Below are positions 43,301 to 53,638 of a stretch of 64,000 nucleotides of DNA, piece by piece. A program made the position numbers and the translations under genes. The DNA lies in contig NC_051099.1 of the NCBI RefSeq assembly GCF_901709675.1, positions 9,612,501-9,676,500 of the forward strand. Direction: 5' to 3'. A model generated the notes under the pieces. That model searched no databases. It was not told the origin of the DNA and saw only the letters and a program-made list of their open reading frames with translations. Numbering within the stretch: the stretch's first letter is position 1; each line of letters starts with the position of its first letter. The DNA is from Syngnathus acus (lineage: Eukaryota; Chordata; Actinopteri; Syngnathiformes; Syngnathidae).

Positions 43301-43305
43301 GCCGG

Positions 43306-43666
43306 TCGCTTACATTTGATAAGTGCAGGACTTGACAGAGGGCACATAGAACACACAATGTAAAACAATCCAAAGAAAAAGTGGATCTCCATATTCAAAG
43401 TGAAGAGCTGCAGGAAGGTGCCCTCAATTGTCCTGGCAGTGTCTTCGAGGGTGGTATTCCGCCTCACATCCCTGGGTGTCACCTAACCCAGGGAGGGGGG
43501 GCAGGACAGAGAACACAAACTCCAGCCGAATCGGCCAACAGGTTAATTAAAGGCCATAGCATAAAATCTTTAATCATGTCTTAAAATTTCTATTGAGATA
43601 GCAGCTCTGATATCTATCGGTAGGGCAGTCCAAAGCTCTGGAGCTCGAATAGAAAATGCTCTAGAC
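43306..43666. other. Unassigned DNA right of the solo LTR
   Basis: ATAAGTGCAGGACTTGAC continues the target also seen at 52345. After about 43560, GGGCAGTCCAAAGCTCTGGA resembles a LINE 3' region, but the match is from memory. No gene. Confidence 0.4.
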
Positions 43667-44028
43667 CAGTGGTTCTTAACCTGGGTTCGATTGAACCCTC
43701 GAGGTTCGGTGAGTCGGTCTCAGGGGTTCGGCAGAGCCTCCACTGGGGAGGTCCGAACACACCCGATTTATCGCGTAAATTTGTGATGACGCATACCTGC
43801 AATGGTCTCGCAGAGGCACACTGATTTGCAGGTATGTAATTTGTTGAGTTCATGCATTCTGTTGGTTTTGTTCTTTGAACAAGGTGATGATCATGCACGG
43901 CTCATTTTGTGCACCAGTAAAAAACATCTATGTCTTGTTTTTGATTTTTTTTTGCTAAAGGTGGGTTCGGTGAATGCGCATATGAAACTGGTGGTGTTCG
44001 GTACCTCCAACAAGGTTAAGAACCACTG
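43667..44028. mobile_element. hAT MITE (CAGTGGTTCTTAACC ends), 362 bp
   Basis: Ends CAGTGGTTCTTAACCTGGGT and AAGGTTAAGAACCACTG with the 8-bp duplication CTCTAGAC at 43659-43666 and 44029-44036. No coding remnant recognised. Confidence 0.95.
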
Positions 44029-44036
44029 CTCTAGAC

Positions 44037-44540
44037 CCTGCGGACTTCTTTTTCGCCTTCGGGGTCACTAAAAGACTAGCGTTTTGCGAGCGAAGGTTAG
44101 GGGACGCAGGGATGAGAATTTTCCTCGGATCCACGGATTTCCGTGTTTTTTTTCCGTCGAAAGTATCATTTTCCTGAATCGTGCAAATCCGTTGAGAATT
44201 TTTTTAAATTTATATTCATTCACGTATGGCCGGGCAACGTTAGCCTCGGCGACTCGCGAGCATTCGCCCGCCCGCCGCGACTGCATCTTTTGGCACATCT
44301 CAAATTAAAATTAGTTAAGCTGTGAGTACGGAAATCAGCTTGCCTCTGTAAACCTAACTCACTGGCAGCAGTGATGCGACAACATCCGCCTTATTTTCGG
44401 CAGCATTTTGGCGCTACTTCCGTCACATAATTTCCACTTGTTAACTTAACCTACGCGGAGAACTAGTGTTTTTACACCGCCACAATGTGAATTTGCGATT
44501 GGGTTTTCATCACTTGTAGACGAGTTATTTACAAATAGTT
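44037..44540. other. Unassigned DNA
   Basis: Includes a GGATTTCCGTGTTTTTTTTCC stretch and CG-rich GCGAGCATTCGCCCGCC. No gene, repeat family or terminal repeat was recognised. Confidence 0.4.
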
Positions 44541-44541
44541 A

Positions 44542-45288
44542 CAGTCGAACCTCGGTTTTCGAACGTCCTGGTTCTCGAACAAATCGGAATTCGAATGAAA
44601 AATTCGAGATTTTTTTACTTCGGTTGTCGAACAAAATTCGGAGGTCGAACCTCGAGAGATGAGCCGAAAGGACCCGAGAAAACCCGACCATGCGACCCGG
44701 ATGCCGACTGACTCCGTTTGTTATTGTATTTTCGTTACTTTGAGGATTGTATTAACCCCTAATCATGCCTCCAAAGAAAGCAAGTGGGAGCAGTAAAGCC
44801 ATCCTAAAACACAAAGACGCTCGCTCTTAAAGCAATGCGACAGTGAGCGCCCGGTGCGTTGCGGTTGCGCGATCGGACCAAATTAAGCTCCCTGCGCACT
44901 GAGGTCTACTTACCAGCTCAGTCGACTAGTGGTAGAGTGTCCGCCCTGAGACTGGAAGGTTGTGGATTCAAACCCTGGCCGGGTCATACCAAAGACTATA
45001 AAAATGGGACCCATTGCCTCCCTGCTTGGCACTCAGCATTAAGGGTTGGAGGATTAGATCACCAAATGATTCCCGAGCGCGGCACCGCTGCTGCTCACTG
45101 CTCCCCTCTCCCCCAGGGGATGGATCAAAATCACATGGGGATGGGTTAAATGCAGAGGACAAATTTCACCACACCCAGATGTGTGTGTGACGATCATTGG
45201 GACTTTAACTTAACTTTAACTTTAAATTTTGGAAAGTACATCAGGACTTTAAAAATATTTTCTAAATTTCAGCGACGGCTCTGTCACA
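44542..45288 (+). mobile_element. pogo-like MITE (CAGTCGAACCTCGG end) with SINE inside
   Basis: Begins after TA with CAGTCGAACCTCGGTTTTCG; its interior matches, inverted, the complete copy at 52538-53252. It holds a 21-codon frame (44765-44830) starting MPPKKASGSSKA, like the first residues of pogo/Tigger-type transposases. A SINE occupies 44913-45225; M-sequence resumes at TTTTGGAAAGTACATCAGG. The right terminus is missing where a Tc1-like remnant begins. Confidence 0.8.
44913..45225 (+). mobile_element. tRNA-derived SINE, copy 2
   Basis: Full length: CCAGCTCAGTCGACTAGTGG head, box B-like GATTCAAACCC at 44967, body as at 5122, tail ACTTTAACTTAACTTTAACT. It splits the MITE; the inverted uninterrupted site is at about 52862-52870. 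Confidence 0.9.
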
Positions 45289-45893
45289 ATAATGCAACCA
45301 GTAGGTCCTGGGTTCCTCCTGATCCACAACAATGCCCGGCCTATTGTGGCAAGAGTATGCAGACAGTATCTGGAGGATGAAGGAATTGACACAATTGAAT
45401 GGCCCTCACGATCACCTGATCTAAACCCGATAGAACACCTCTGGGACATAATGTTTCAGTCCATCATACGCCGCCAGGTTGTTCCTCAGACTTTACAGGA
45501 GCTCACCGATGCCCTTAGACAGATCTGGGAGGACATCTCACAAGACACCATCCGTCGTCTCATTAGGAGCATGCCGCGACATTGTCAAGCATACATACAA
45601 GCTGGTGGGGGCCACACAAGATATTGAAAAGAATTTTGAGTTGCAGAAATTGAATTTAGGCCAAAAGGACGAACCTGCCATATCATTTTTTCACTTTGAT
45701 TTTTGGGGTGTCTGTATACTGAGCCCTCTGTAGGCTGAAAACTTTTATTTCCATCAAATGAAGTGGCATCCTTTTGTTCCTGAGACATTAAACGGTCCAT
45801 ATCAGTATAGATATCCCCCTAAAAAAAATTCACCATTGAAATCTGATGTGTTTTCAAAGTGTTCCTTTAATTTTTCTGAGCAGTGTATATATA
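45289..45893 (+). mobile_element. Tc1-like transposon, second family, 3' remnant
   Basis: C-terminal transposase coding followed by an AT-rich terminal region ending TTTCTGAGCAGTGTATATAT, directly against a (TA)n run at 45887-45908. The 5' two thirds are absent. Confidence 0.8.
45292..45627 (+). pseudogene. Tc1-like transposase, C-terminal third
   Basis: FLLIHNNARPIVARVCRQYL (second catalytic region; aspartate replaced by asparagine at HNNA), then [16 protein letters not shown] with the third acidic residue, and SMPRHCQAYIQAGGGHTRY to the stop at 45625. No frame break in the surviving part. It differs strongly from the 3452 and 55526 families. Confidence 0.85.
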
Positions 45894-45929
45894 TATATAT
45901 ATATATATCGTCAAGCAACATGGTGGATG

Positions 45930-46110
45930 GGGAATACAGATGGTGCAAAATGTGAGTATTGGATTGTTCCCAGGAATAAATTGGCATAGCTGAAATTCCA
46001 AATTTTAGCAGCAGGTGGTGCAAAATGTGAGTAGAGAATTATTGGGTAAATTGGCATTGCTGAAGTTCCAAATTTTTCCAACAGATGGTGCCAAACCTTT
46101 ACATGAGACC
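45930..46110. repeat. Tandem repeat, about 75-bp unit
   Basis: About 2.3 units with GATGGTGCAAAATGTGAGTA, AAATTGGCAT.GCTGAA(A/G)TTCC and AAATTTT..(A/C)AGCAG. Related to degenerate repeats near 40244-40420. Confidence 0.75.
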
Positions 46111-46326
46111 AGAAGGGGCAGTCGAGCAAAACAAGCTCAACTAGCAAAAATGTGGATAAATAGAATAGCATGGGGTCGGTTCTGAGTCACACATGGAAGC
46201 ACAAATGTTTGGATTTTTGATTTTATTTCTTTGCTTGGCGACATATATTCAGTAACAGCTTAAAGCAATATTATCACATAATTGTACCAAGGTGCCCACT
46301 ACCATTAGATGATGGTGGTGTGTTAA
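46111..46326. other. Spacer, nothing recognised
   Basis: No gene or repeat recognised between the tandem repeat and the minisatellite. Confidence 0.4.
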
Positions 46327-46410
46327 GAAATATTCAAAAAGGTTGATTCAAATGTTTTGAGATGCTTTAATCATTAAGAAATATTCAAAAAGGTTGATTC
46401 AAATGACGTC

Positions 46411-49389
46411 ATGATGGCGCCGCGGATGGCAGCCACGGTGAGTCGCTCTCTGTTTATTTGTCTTATTTTGTGTGTTTTCTGTGTCCTCTGCTGTCCATCC
46501 CGGATCACTTTTACTAGAGAAGCGCTGTTAAACATCGGACAGTCTTCTTCTGGTATTTTCTCTCCTGTTCTCTTCGATTCAGACTGTTTGTCGGAGATTC
46601 TAGCCGGAGCGGCGGTGCTGTACAAGCTAGCACGACGACGGCGGCGCGGAAAACGAGCGGGAGCACTCGTAAGGCTGAGGCAGAGAGGGTTCCGTTCTGC
46701 CCTACCGTCAATTCATCTGGCGAATGTCCGCTCCCTGGCGAACAAGATGGACGAACTGCTGCTCCTCACTTCAAGGAACACGGACTTCAGCAGATCCGCC
46801 GCGCTGTGCTTTGTGGAAACGTGGCTCAGCGAACGAACGCCCCACCACGCCGTTGAGCTAGCGGGCTTCAGGCTAACGCGAGCAGATCGCAGCGCGGAGC
46901 TCTCCGGAAAATCAAAGGGAGGTGGTCTCTGTCTCTACATTAATGAACGTTGGTGTACTGATGTCACGGTGTTGAAAGAGTATTGCAGCCCTCTCCTAGA
47001 AACACTTTTCATAAACTGCCGGCCGTTCTATTCACCACGGGAGTTCTCCTCGATCGTCATGGCGGCTGTTTACATCCCACCACACGCACGTGCGAGTGAA
47101 GCCACGCAGATGCTGGCTGACCAGGTAACAGACATGGAGAAACTTCTACCAAACTCACTAATCATTGTTCTGGGTGATCTTAACAGGGCGAACCTCGCAC
47201 ACGAACTCCCCAGATACAGACAGCACGTAACGTGTCCCACCAGAGGGGCACAGACTCTGGACCACTGCTACACCGTGATCAAGGATGCATACCACTCTGC
47301 GGCTCGTGCAGCTTTAGGACTCTCGGACCACTGTCTAGTTCATCTGATCCCGGCCTACAGGCAGAAACTAAAAACTTCTAAGCCTGTGGTGAGGACTGTG
47401 AGGAAGTGGACAGTGGAGTCAAGGCAGGACCTCCAAGCCTGCTTTGACTGCACCGATTGGGGAGCTTTCGAAGCTGCAACTTCAGACTTGCATGAACTCA
47501 CTGACACTGTCACATCATACATCAGTTTTTGTGAGGATCTGTGTGTGCAGACTAAGACCTTCTGCACGTACAACAACGACAAACCTTGGTTTACACCGAA
47601 CCTCAGGAGGCTGCGCAAAGTCAAGGAGGAGGCCTACAGGAGCGGCGACCGCGACCTGTTCAGGCAGACCAGAAACACACTGAACCGAGAGGTCAGGAAA
47701 GCCAAGAGGTGTTACGGGGAGAACCTGAAGAGACACCTCTCTGCCAATCCTGATCCCTCAACAGTGTGGAAAGGTCTGCAGAGCATCACGGGCTACAAGA
47801 AACGAACCCCCCGTCCTGTGGAGAGCCCAAGGCTTGCTAACCAGCTGAATAAGTTCTACTGCAGGTTTGATCGGTCCTCCCACACAACGGGACTTCCTGC
47901 AGCACAATCCACATACTCACCTCTCCCCACAACTGCTCTGTCCACACCTCTATCATCGTTGTCACCCACTCTCTCTCTTGCAGAGGCCGCACCCGCACTC
48001 CAGGTCCGCGAGGAGGAAGTGCGCCAGATGTTCCGGAGACAAAAGACCAGGAAGGCACCGGGCCCAGACGGCGTGTCACCTTCCTGCTTGAAAGTCTGCG
48101 CTGAACAGCTGGCGCCCACCTTTGCACGGATCTTCAACCGTTCTCTGGAGCTGTGTGAGGTGCCCTCGTGCTTCAAGAGCTCCACCATCGTTCCAGTGGC
48201 CAAGAAGCCCGCCATCACAGGTTTGAATGACTATAGACCCGTCGCACTGACATCTGTGGTCATGAAATCTTTCGAGAGGTTAGTGCTGAACCACCTGAAG
48301 GAGGTCACGGGCCCCCTGCTTGACCCCCTCCAGTTTGCCTACCGGGCAAACAGGTCAGTGGATGATGCGGTCAACATGGGACTGCACTACATCCTGCACC
48401 ACCTGGACACCCCAGGAACGTACGCCAGGATCCTGTTCGTGGACTTCAGCTCGGCGTTCAACACCATCGCTCCTGACATCCTCCAACAGAAGCTCATCCA
48501 GCTTGCGGTGCCTGCCCCCACCTGTCAGTGGATCACCAGCTTCCTGACCGACAGGAGACAGCGTGTGAGGCTGGGGGGCATCACATCTGACACCCGGACC
48601 ACCAATACTGGAGCCCCTCAGGGGTGCGTCCTCTCCCCACTGCTCTTCTCTCTCTACACCAATGATTTCTCCTCAGATGACTCTCCTGTGAAGCTCCTGA
48701 AGTATGCAGACGACACCACTCTCATCGGACTGATCCAGGACGGTGATGAGACTGCGTACAGACAGGAGGTGGAGCGGCTGGTCCACTGGTGCAACCAAAA
48801 CCATCTGGAGCTGAACCCGCTCAAGACCGTGGAGATGACAGTGGATTTCAGGCGAGACCCTTCACCACTTTTACCCCTCACTATCCGCAGTAATACTATT
48901 CTCTCCACAGACACCTTCAAGTTCCTGGGAACCACAATCTCTCGGGACCTGAAATGGACCGGCCACATAGACTCTGTCCGGAAGAAGGCCCAGCAGAGGC
49001 TGTACTTCCTGAGACAGCTCAAGAAGTTCAACCTGCCGCGAGAGCTTCTGAAGACTTTCTACACTGCCATCATCCAGTCTGTCCTCTGCACCTCCATCAC
49101 TGTCTGGTTTGGATCAGCCTCCAAACAAGACAAGCACAGACTGCAACGGACAATCAGGACTGCAGAAAAGATCATTGGAATCAACCTCCCATCTATCCAA
49201 GACTTGTACCTGTCCAGGACCAGGAAACGTGCAAGGAACATCTCTACAGACCCTTCTCACCCAGGTTGCAGTCTGTTTGAACTACTCCCCTCCGGACGGC
49301 GTTATAGAGCTCGGTACGCCAAAACCAGCAGACACCGAGACAGCTTCTTCCCCCGGGCTGTTGCTCTGATGAACTCACACCACTCATAG
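46411..49389 (+). CDS. LINE endonuclease/reverse transcriptase, 992 codons, intact
   Basis: A complete single ORF. Residues 1-12 are followed by a hydrophobic stretch [16 protein letters not shown] (about 13-28), unusual for a LINE protein. A basic segment [15 protein letters not shown] lies at about 72-87. Apurinic-type endonuclease about 95-315: [17 protein letters not shown] (catalytic Glu), YIPPHA, GDLNRAN (about 255), LSDHCLVHL (about 305). Linker with [10 protein letters not shown] (about 550). Reverse transcriptase about 600-860: [30 protein letters not shown] (about 735), [10 protein letters not shown] (about 765). C-terminus to MNSHHS, no RNase H. All catalytic motifs are present, so this copy may be competent for target-primed reverse transcription. 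Confidence 0.93.
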   Translation: MMAPRMAATVSRSLFICLILCVFCVLCCPSRITFTREALLNIGQSSSGIFSPVLFDSDCLSEILAGAAVLYKLARRRRRGKRAGALVRLRQRGFRSALPSIHLANVRSLANKMDELLLLTSRNTDFSRSAALCFVETWLSERTPHHAVELAGFRLTRADRSAELSGKSKGGGLCLYINERWCTDVTVLKEYCSPLLETLFINCRPFYSPREFSSIVMAAVYIPPHARASEATQMLADQVTDMEKLLPNSLIIVLGDLNRANLAHELPRYRQHVTCPTRGAQTLDHCYTVIKDAYHSAARAALGLSDHCLVHLIPAYRQKLKTSKPVVRTVRKWTVESRQDLQACFDCTDWGAFEAATSDLHELTDTVTSYISFCEDLCVQTKTFCTYNNDKPWFTPNLRRLRKVKEEAYRSGDRDLFRQTRNTLNREVRKAKRCYGENLKRHLSANPDPSTVWKGLQSITGYKKRTPRPVESPRLANQLNKFYCRFDRSSHTTGLPAAQSTYSPLPTTALSTPLSSLSPTLSLAEAAPALQVREEEVRQMFRRQKTRKAPGPDGVSPSCLKVCAEQLAPTFARIFNRSLELCEVPSCFKSSTIVPVAKKPAITGLNDYRPVALTSVVMKSFERLVLNHLKEVTGPLLDPLQFAYRANRSVDDAVNMGLHYILHHLDTPGTYARILFVDFSSAFNTIAPDILQQKLIQLAVPAPTCQWITSFLTDRRQRVRLGGITSDTRTTNTGAPQGCVLSPLLFSLYTNDFSSDDSPVKLLKYADDTTLIGLIQDGDETAYRQEVERLVHWCNQNHLELNPLKTVEMTVDFRRDPSPLLPLTIRSNTILSTDTFKFLGTTISRDLKWTGHIDSVRKKAQQRLYFLRQLKKFNLPRELLKTFYTAIIQSVLCTSITVWFGSASKQDKHRLQRTIRTAEKIIGINLPSIQDLYLSRTRKRARNISTDPSHPGCSLFELLPSGRRYRARYAKTSRHRDSFFPRAVALMNSHHS

Positions 49390-49589
49390 AGTCTCAGAGG
49401 CATTACTGTGCAATGACATCCTGCTCTTCACACCTTTTGAATTTGTCTACACTGTTTTTGCCATTATTCACATGTCCTGAGTGTTGTTAGTCACCTATAT
49501 GTTGAACAGAGGGTGTGTTTTACCGAAGTCAAATTCCATGTTTGGCACGCTCAAACATGGCGAATAAAAACTCTTGAATCTTGAATCTT
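46411..49589 (+). mobile_element. Rex1-like LINE, apparently full length
   Basis: The element starts at or within five bases of its start codon (46406-46411) and ends with (TTGAATC)n at 49575-49589, preceded by a 200-bp 3' UTR (AATAAAAACTC at 49562). Three other copies lie at 23124-26673, 59417-63285 and 19214-19596. Clade name (Rex1/Babar, CR1-L2 group) is tentative. Confidence 0.9.
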
Positions 49590-49713
49590 GAGATGTTTTA
49601 ATCAGTAAGAAATATTCAAAAAGGTTGATTCAAATGTTTTGAGATGTTTTAATCAGTAAGAAATATTCAAAAAGGTTGATTAAAATGTTTTGAGATGTTT
49701 TAATCAGTATAGT

Positions 49714-50867
49714 CAAGGATTCATAATTTTATGTTTTAGTGACATGTAACATTGAAGTTTTATTTTCATGAAAAGTGTTTTGAATGATTTAAAAGGAAGG
49801 GGGGGGCTCACCAGGGTGTTGGCTGTATTTTTGGTGGAAAATAGTTCATGGGAAAAATGAAAGAGTGGAAACAGCTGCCAGGGTGGCAGCAGGCTTGCGT
49901 AATTTGTGGAAAACCTGGATTGAGCAATCCAAACCAGCAGTGGTTCTCAGTTGAGAGGAAAAAGGGGATTGCGCAACCCTCACAGATCAGCTGAGATTGT
50001 GCAATCCTATGCTATGCGAAGTATAGATGCCAGTAAGAGCATAGGCAGAGAGGCCTATAAAAAAGCCACCGCAGACAACCACGGGGCTTCTCTGTCCCAA
50101 AGAGCATTATTACGTGAAGAAGCCCGCAAGAGTTCCAAGACTCTTTCCAGCCTCAGAAATTTTAGTGTAAAACGCAAGATCGCTTGCTTGGATTAACTTG
50201 GATTTACTCAAAGAATTGGACTTGACGACATTTCACAAGGAGCTAGGTGAGGGGAACGGATTTTTCCGTGTTTAAGCCGGGGGGAGGACAGCCGTGGGCG
50301 CGAACGGCGGTCCTCTCGAGGCCAACCTATTTCCCAAATTTGCATTCTAGAAAGAAAAGCGAACTGATCACTCGACTTTATTTCCACCAAGAATAGCATA
50401 CAACTTGTAGCTACCTTTTCCTACTTTACTGATTTATGTTTTATAATCAAAAGGACTCCGTGACTGAATGATTTTATTTGTACGGGTATCAGTGAGTGAA
50501 ATTGTTCCAGTTGTTGGAGGAATTAATATTTGTAATTCTATTTCATACTTTTTCAATAAATGTGGCTTGTATAATCATTTAATTCGTTGTGCTCTAATTT
50601 GTATGGTATATGCAATCGACTGTTTTTGGTTTGAAAATTCGATTCGGTTACAGGTAATTATTATGATATAAAATCGGACTGTGATGAATAAGATTAATGA
50701 AGGCGTATAAATTAGACTAGTCGGATTATTGTTGGATTCAAATCCATTCAATTGTTCGTTGGTTGCGGGCCCGTCCTGTACTTGTCGGGCTGCGTTTAAA
50801 TCTAACTCGGACAATTGACGCATTAAATTGCCTTCAATTACATACCATACCAGCTCAGGGGTTTATA
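49714..50867. other. Unassigned DNA with a TATA-like site
   Basis: No gene is supported. GAGGCCTATAAAAAAGCC at 50051 looks like a TATA box, and GTGTTTAAGCCGGGG at 50269 has an inverted counterpart CCCCGGCTTA at 52302, so 50250-52310 could be one element; terminal repeats are too short to claim it. The stretch 50711-50840 is repeated at 51645-51770. Confidence 0.4.
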
Positions 50868-51188
50868 CCAGCTCAGTGGCCTAGTGGTAGTGTCCGCCCT
50901 GAGACTGGAAGGTTGTGGGTTCAAACCCCGGCCGGGTCATACCAAAGACTATAAAAATGGGACCCATTGCCTCACTGCTTGGCACTCAGCATTAAGGGTT
51001 GGAATTGGGGGGTTAGATCACCAAATGATTCCCGAGCGCGGCACCGCTGCTGCTCACTGCTCCCCTCTCCCCCAGGGGATGGATCAAAATCACACGGGGA
51101 TGGGTTAAATGCAGGGGACAAATTTCACCACACCCAGATGTGTGTGTGACGATCATTGGGACTTTAACTTAACTTTAACTTAACTTCA
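50868..51188 (+). mobile_element. tRNA-derived SINE, copy 3
   Basis: Head CCAGCTCAGTGGCCTAGTGG, box B GGTTCAAACCC at about 50919, family body, tail TTTAACTTAACTTTAACTT. One base is missing in box A relative to the other copies (GGTAGTGTCC). Confidence 0.9.
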
Positions 51189-51289
51189 AACTTATATGAA
51201 GGATAATTTTATTCCGTTTAAATATTTAATTCGTTTAAATATTTACTTCAATCAAGTAATTCAATGAATGGGTTCAAATTAGACTAGTC

Positions 51290-51644
51290 CAGGGGTGGCC
51301 AACCAGTCAGAGACTAAGAGCCACATTTTTTTACTGTGTACCGCAAAGAGCCAAATCCCCCCCCCCTCCCGATTGGGTTTGCCCCTCCTCCTTTGCGGGA
51401 TTTCACCACATGCGCGTTTGACGAAAATACCATATTGAACTCAAGCGAAGCGAACACGCAGCGTTTGACGAAAATATCATATTGAACTCAAGCGAAGCGA
51501 ACACGCACAAAAACAAACAAACAAACAAACAAATAAACCCACAAATGTTGATATGAACATAAAGGAGCCGCATGAAACCCGGCAAGGAGCCGCATGCGGC
51601 TCGCGAGCCGAACGTAAAGGAGCCGCATGGGTTGGCCACCCCTG
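51290..51644. mobile_element. hAT MITE (CAGGGGTGGCCAACC ends), 355 bp
   Basis: Ends CAGGGGTGGCCAACCAGTCA and GGGTTGGCCACCCCTG, duplication GACTAGTC at 51282-51289 and 51645-51652. Inside, a 53-bp segment GTTTGACGAAAATA.CATATT is duplicated, and an (ACAA)n run stands at 51511-51530. Confidence 0.95.
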
Positions 51645-51779
51645 GACTAGTCGGATTATTGTTGGATTCAAATCCATTCAATTGTTCGTTGGTTGCGGGC
51701 CCGTCCTGTACTTGTCGGGCTGCGTTTAAATCTAACTCGGACAATTGACGCATTAAATTGCCTTTTCTAACTATTTGAA

Positions 51780-52361
51780 GGATAATTTTATTTCGCTTAA
51801 ATATTTGATTCATTTGAAAATATCATTCGTTTGATTAATCGAGTTGTTTGAAGCATTTCAACAGTTAGGAGTTTATATACGTATAGTTTTAGAATGAATG
51901 ATTAATGCATCAAATTTATTCTCAAATACTATTATTGTCATACTTCCATTAATTTGACCCTTCATCGAATAAAGACGTGTAGGCTCGCTACTTCGGCAAC
52001 AAAGTAGAGCTGACCCATATAAATAGTTACTTCGGCACAACTAGGGCAAGTGTGCGCTAGATCAACGAATCCCTGAGGTCTTAACAAAGACATCTAAAAA
52101 TATCCGAAATATAACAAAAGCCTCAAATCACCGAAGTGAGCCATCAGTATGGCGCGGTTATTCTGACGACGTGTCTCAAATTTAAGTTACTCAGCACGAG
52201 CGTCGTTTGACTTCAGAGGGATTGGCGTCATAAAGAGATTATATTGATTCTTTTAGAAATAATTTAACACAGTTGGTCAGAGACGGACGAGTCCCTTCAC
52301 CCCGGCTTATCTAACCCTTTAATGGGGAGCCGGTCACTTTAATAAAAAGTGCAGGTTTGAC
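51780..52361. other. Unassigned AT-rich DNA
   Basis: No gene. The end (52290-52360) is the second copy of the target of the solo LTR at 42444. Confidence 0.4.
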
Positions 52362-52537
52362 CAGGGGTCACCAACCTTTCTTAAACCGAGAGCTACTTCC
52401 TGGGTACTGATTAAGGCAAAGGGCTACCAGTTTGACACACACTTCTGAAATAGCCAATTTGCTCAATTTAGCTTTCACTATGTGTTATTATTGTCATTTC
52501 CAGTTCACGTGTGATTTTAACAAGAATAGCAAAAATA
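52362..52537. repeat. hAT MITE left end, truncated by another MITE
   Basis: CAGGGGTCACCAACCTTTCT then GAGAGCTACTTCCTGGGTAC and GGGCTACCAGTTTGACACAC, a hAT-type MITE start. A pogo-like MITE interrupts it at TA 52536; a possible right end (GACAAGACCCCTG, 53277-53289) lies beyond, too diverged to be sure. Confidence 0.6.
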
Positions 52538-53252
52538 CAGTCAAACCTCGGTTTTCGACCACAATCCGTTCCAGAAGGCGGTTCGAGAAGCGAATCGGTC
52601 TATTTTTCCCATTACAAATAATGTAAAAAAATGTAGTCCGTTCCCAGACAAAAAACAAAAACGCCTTTTTTTTATTTATTTTTTTTAGCATTTTTTCATT
52701 TGCGCATTATTGTCTGGTCGCTCAACTGCAGCGCACCGCCGAACGCGCAACCGTAGCGCGTCGCCCACCGCGCAACTGCACCGCGCTGGTCGCATTTTTG
52801 TGATAGAGCCGTCGCTGAAATTTAGAAAATATTTTTAAAGTCCTGATGTACTTTCTAAAATTGAAGTGTGCAGGGAGCTTAATTTAGTCCGATCGCGCAA
52901 CCGCAGCGCGCCGAATATATGAACGTAAAGGAGCCGCATGAAGGGCGTCAGCTATATAAAGAGCGCTTTAAGAGCGTCTTTGTGTTTTCGGATGGCTTTA
53001 CTGCTCCCACTTGCTTTCTTTGGAGGGACGATTAGGGGGTTAATACAATCCTCAAAGTAACGAAAATACAATAACAACGGAGTCAGTCGGCATCCGCGCC
53101 GCACGGTCGGGTTTTCTCAGGTCCTCCCGGCTCATCTCGCGAGGTTCGACCTCCGAATTTTGTTCGACAACCGTAGCAAAAAAATCTCGAATTTTTTGTT
53201 CGAATTCCGATTTGTTCGAGAACTGGGACGTTCGAAAACCGAGGTTTGACTT
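52538..53252 (-). mobile_element. pogo-like MITE, complete but mosaic
   Basis: Ends CAGTCAAACCTCGGTTTTCG and CGAAAACCGAGGTTTGACTT, bordered by TA. Minus-strand interior matches 44542-44912 and 45226-45288. Its transposase-start remnant (53035-52975) has GTCCCTCCAAAGAAAG where the other copy has ATGCCTCC. Between about 52915 and 52975 a patch resembles the hAT MITE at 51551 and the promoter module of M2. Confidence 0.85.
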
Positions 53253-53288
53253 TAAAATAAATAGATGCAGCTCACTGACAAGACCCCT

Positions 53289-53311
53289 GATATATATATA
53301 TATATATACAT
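53289..53311. repeat. (TA)n microsatellite
   Basis: TATATATATATATATATA at the edge of an M2 copy; it replaces the outer terminus of that element. Confidence 0.9.
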
Positions 53312-53638
53312 ATTATTTAATTTAACTAATTTATTGTCCTAAAATCTGGGGTGCGCATTATGCATGGGTACAACAATTTTTGAAGAAAATCTCCCTCGAC
53401 ATAAAACTTGAAATCACACCTTTCTTCTTGTTTGTTGTCAATCGCGCATCGCATTCAGCCATCCTGCCCAACACACTTAGTCAGTAAAATTCATAATTGA
53501 CGACACATCGTTTGATGCGATGGTGCAATCCTTGATGGTGTGTTATTGTCAAATATTGTTTGTTTTTTAATCTCCATCGCAGACCGGATATCATACGGGG
53601 GGCGCCATGACAGTATGCGCAGAACGGATTCGCAAGAC

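Larger units (their letters stand above)
46327..49713. repeat. 52-bp minisatellite split by the LINE
   Basis: The unit is AGAAATATTCAAAAAGGTTG followed by ATTCAAATGTTTTGAGATG and TTTTAATCAGTA. About 1.5 units lie left (46327-46405) and 2.5 right (49590-49713) of the LINE, in phase with each other. Confidence 0.9.
50711..51770. repeat. Tandem duplication carrying a SINE and a hAT MITE
   Basis: AGACTAGTCGGATTATTGTT through CATTAAATTGCCTT occurs at 50715-50832 and 51645-51762, and GAAGGATAATTTTATT at 51197 and 51777. Without the SINE (50868-51188) and the MITE (51290-51644) the unit is about 240 bp. Confidence 0.85.

Noticed and set aside
44930-45010. Possible genuine tRNA gene (box A and box B present)
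   Set aside because: The same sequence recurs with a fixed SINE body at several loci and does not fold as a complete cloverleaf by eye.
50040-50400. Possible LTR with TATA box and 81-codon frame
   Set aside because: No TG...CA boundaries, no duplicate and no target duplication could be found.
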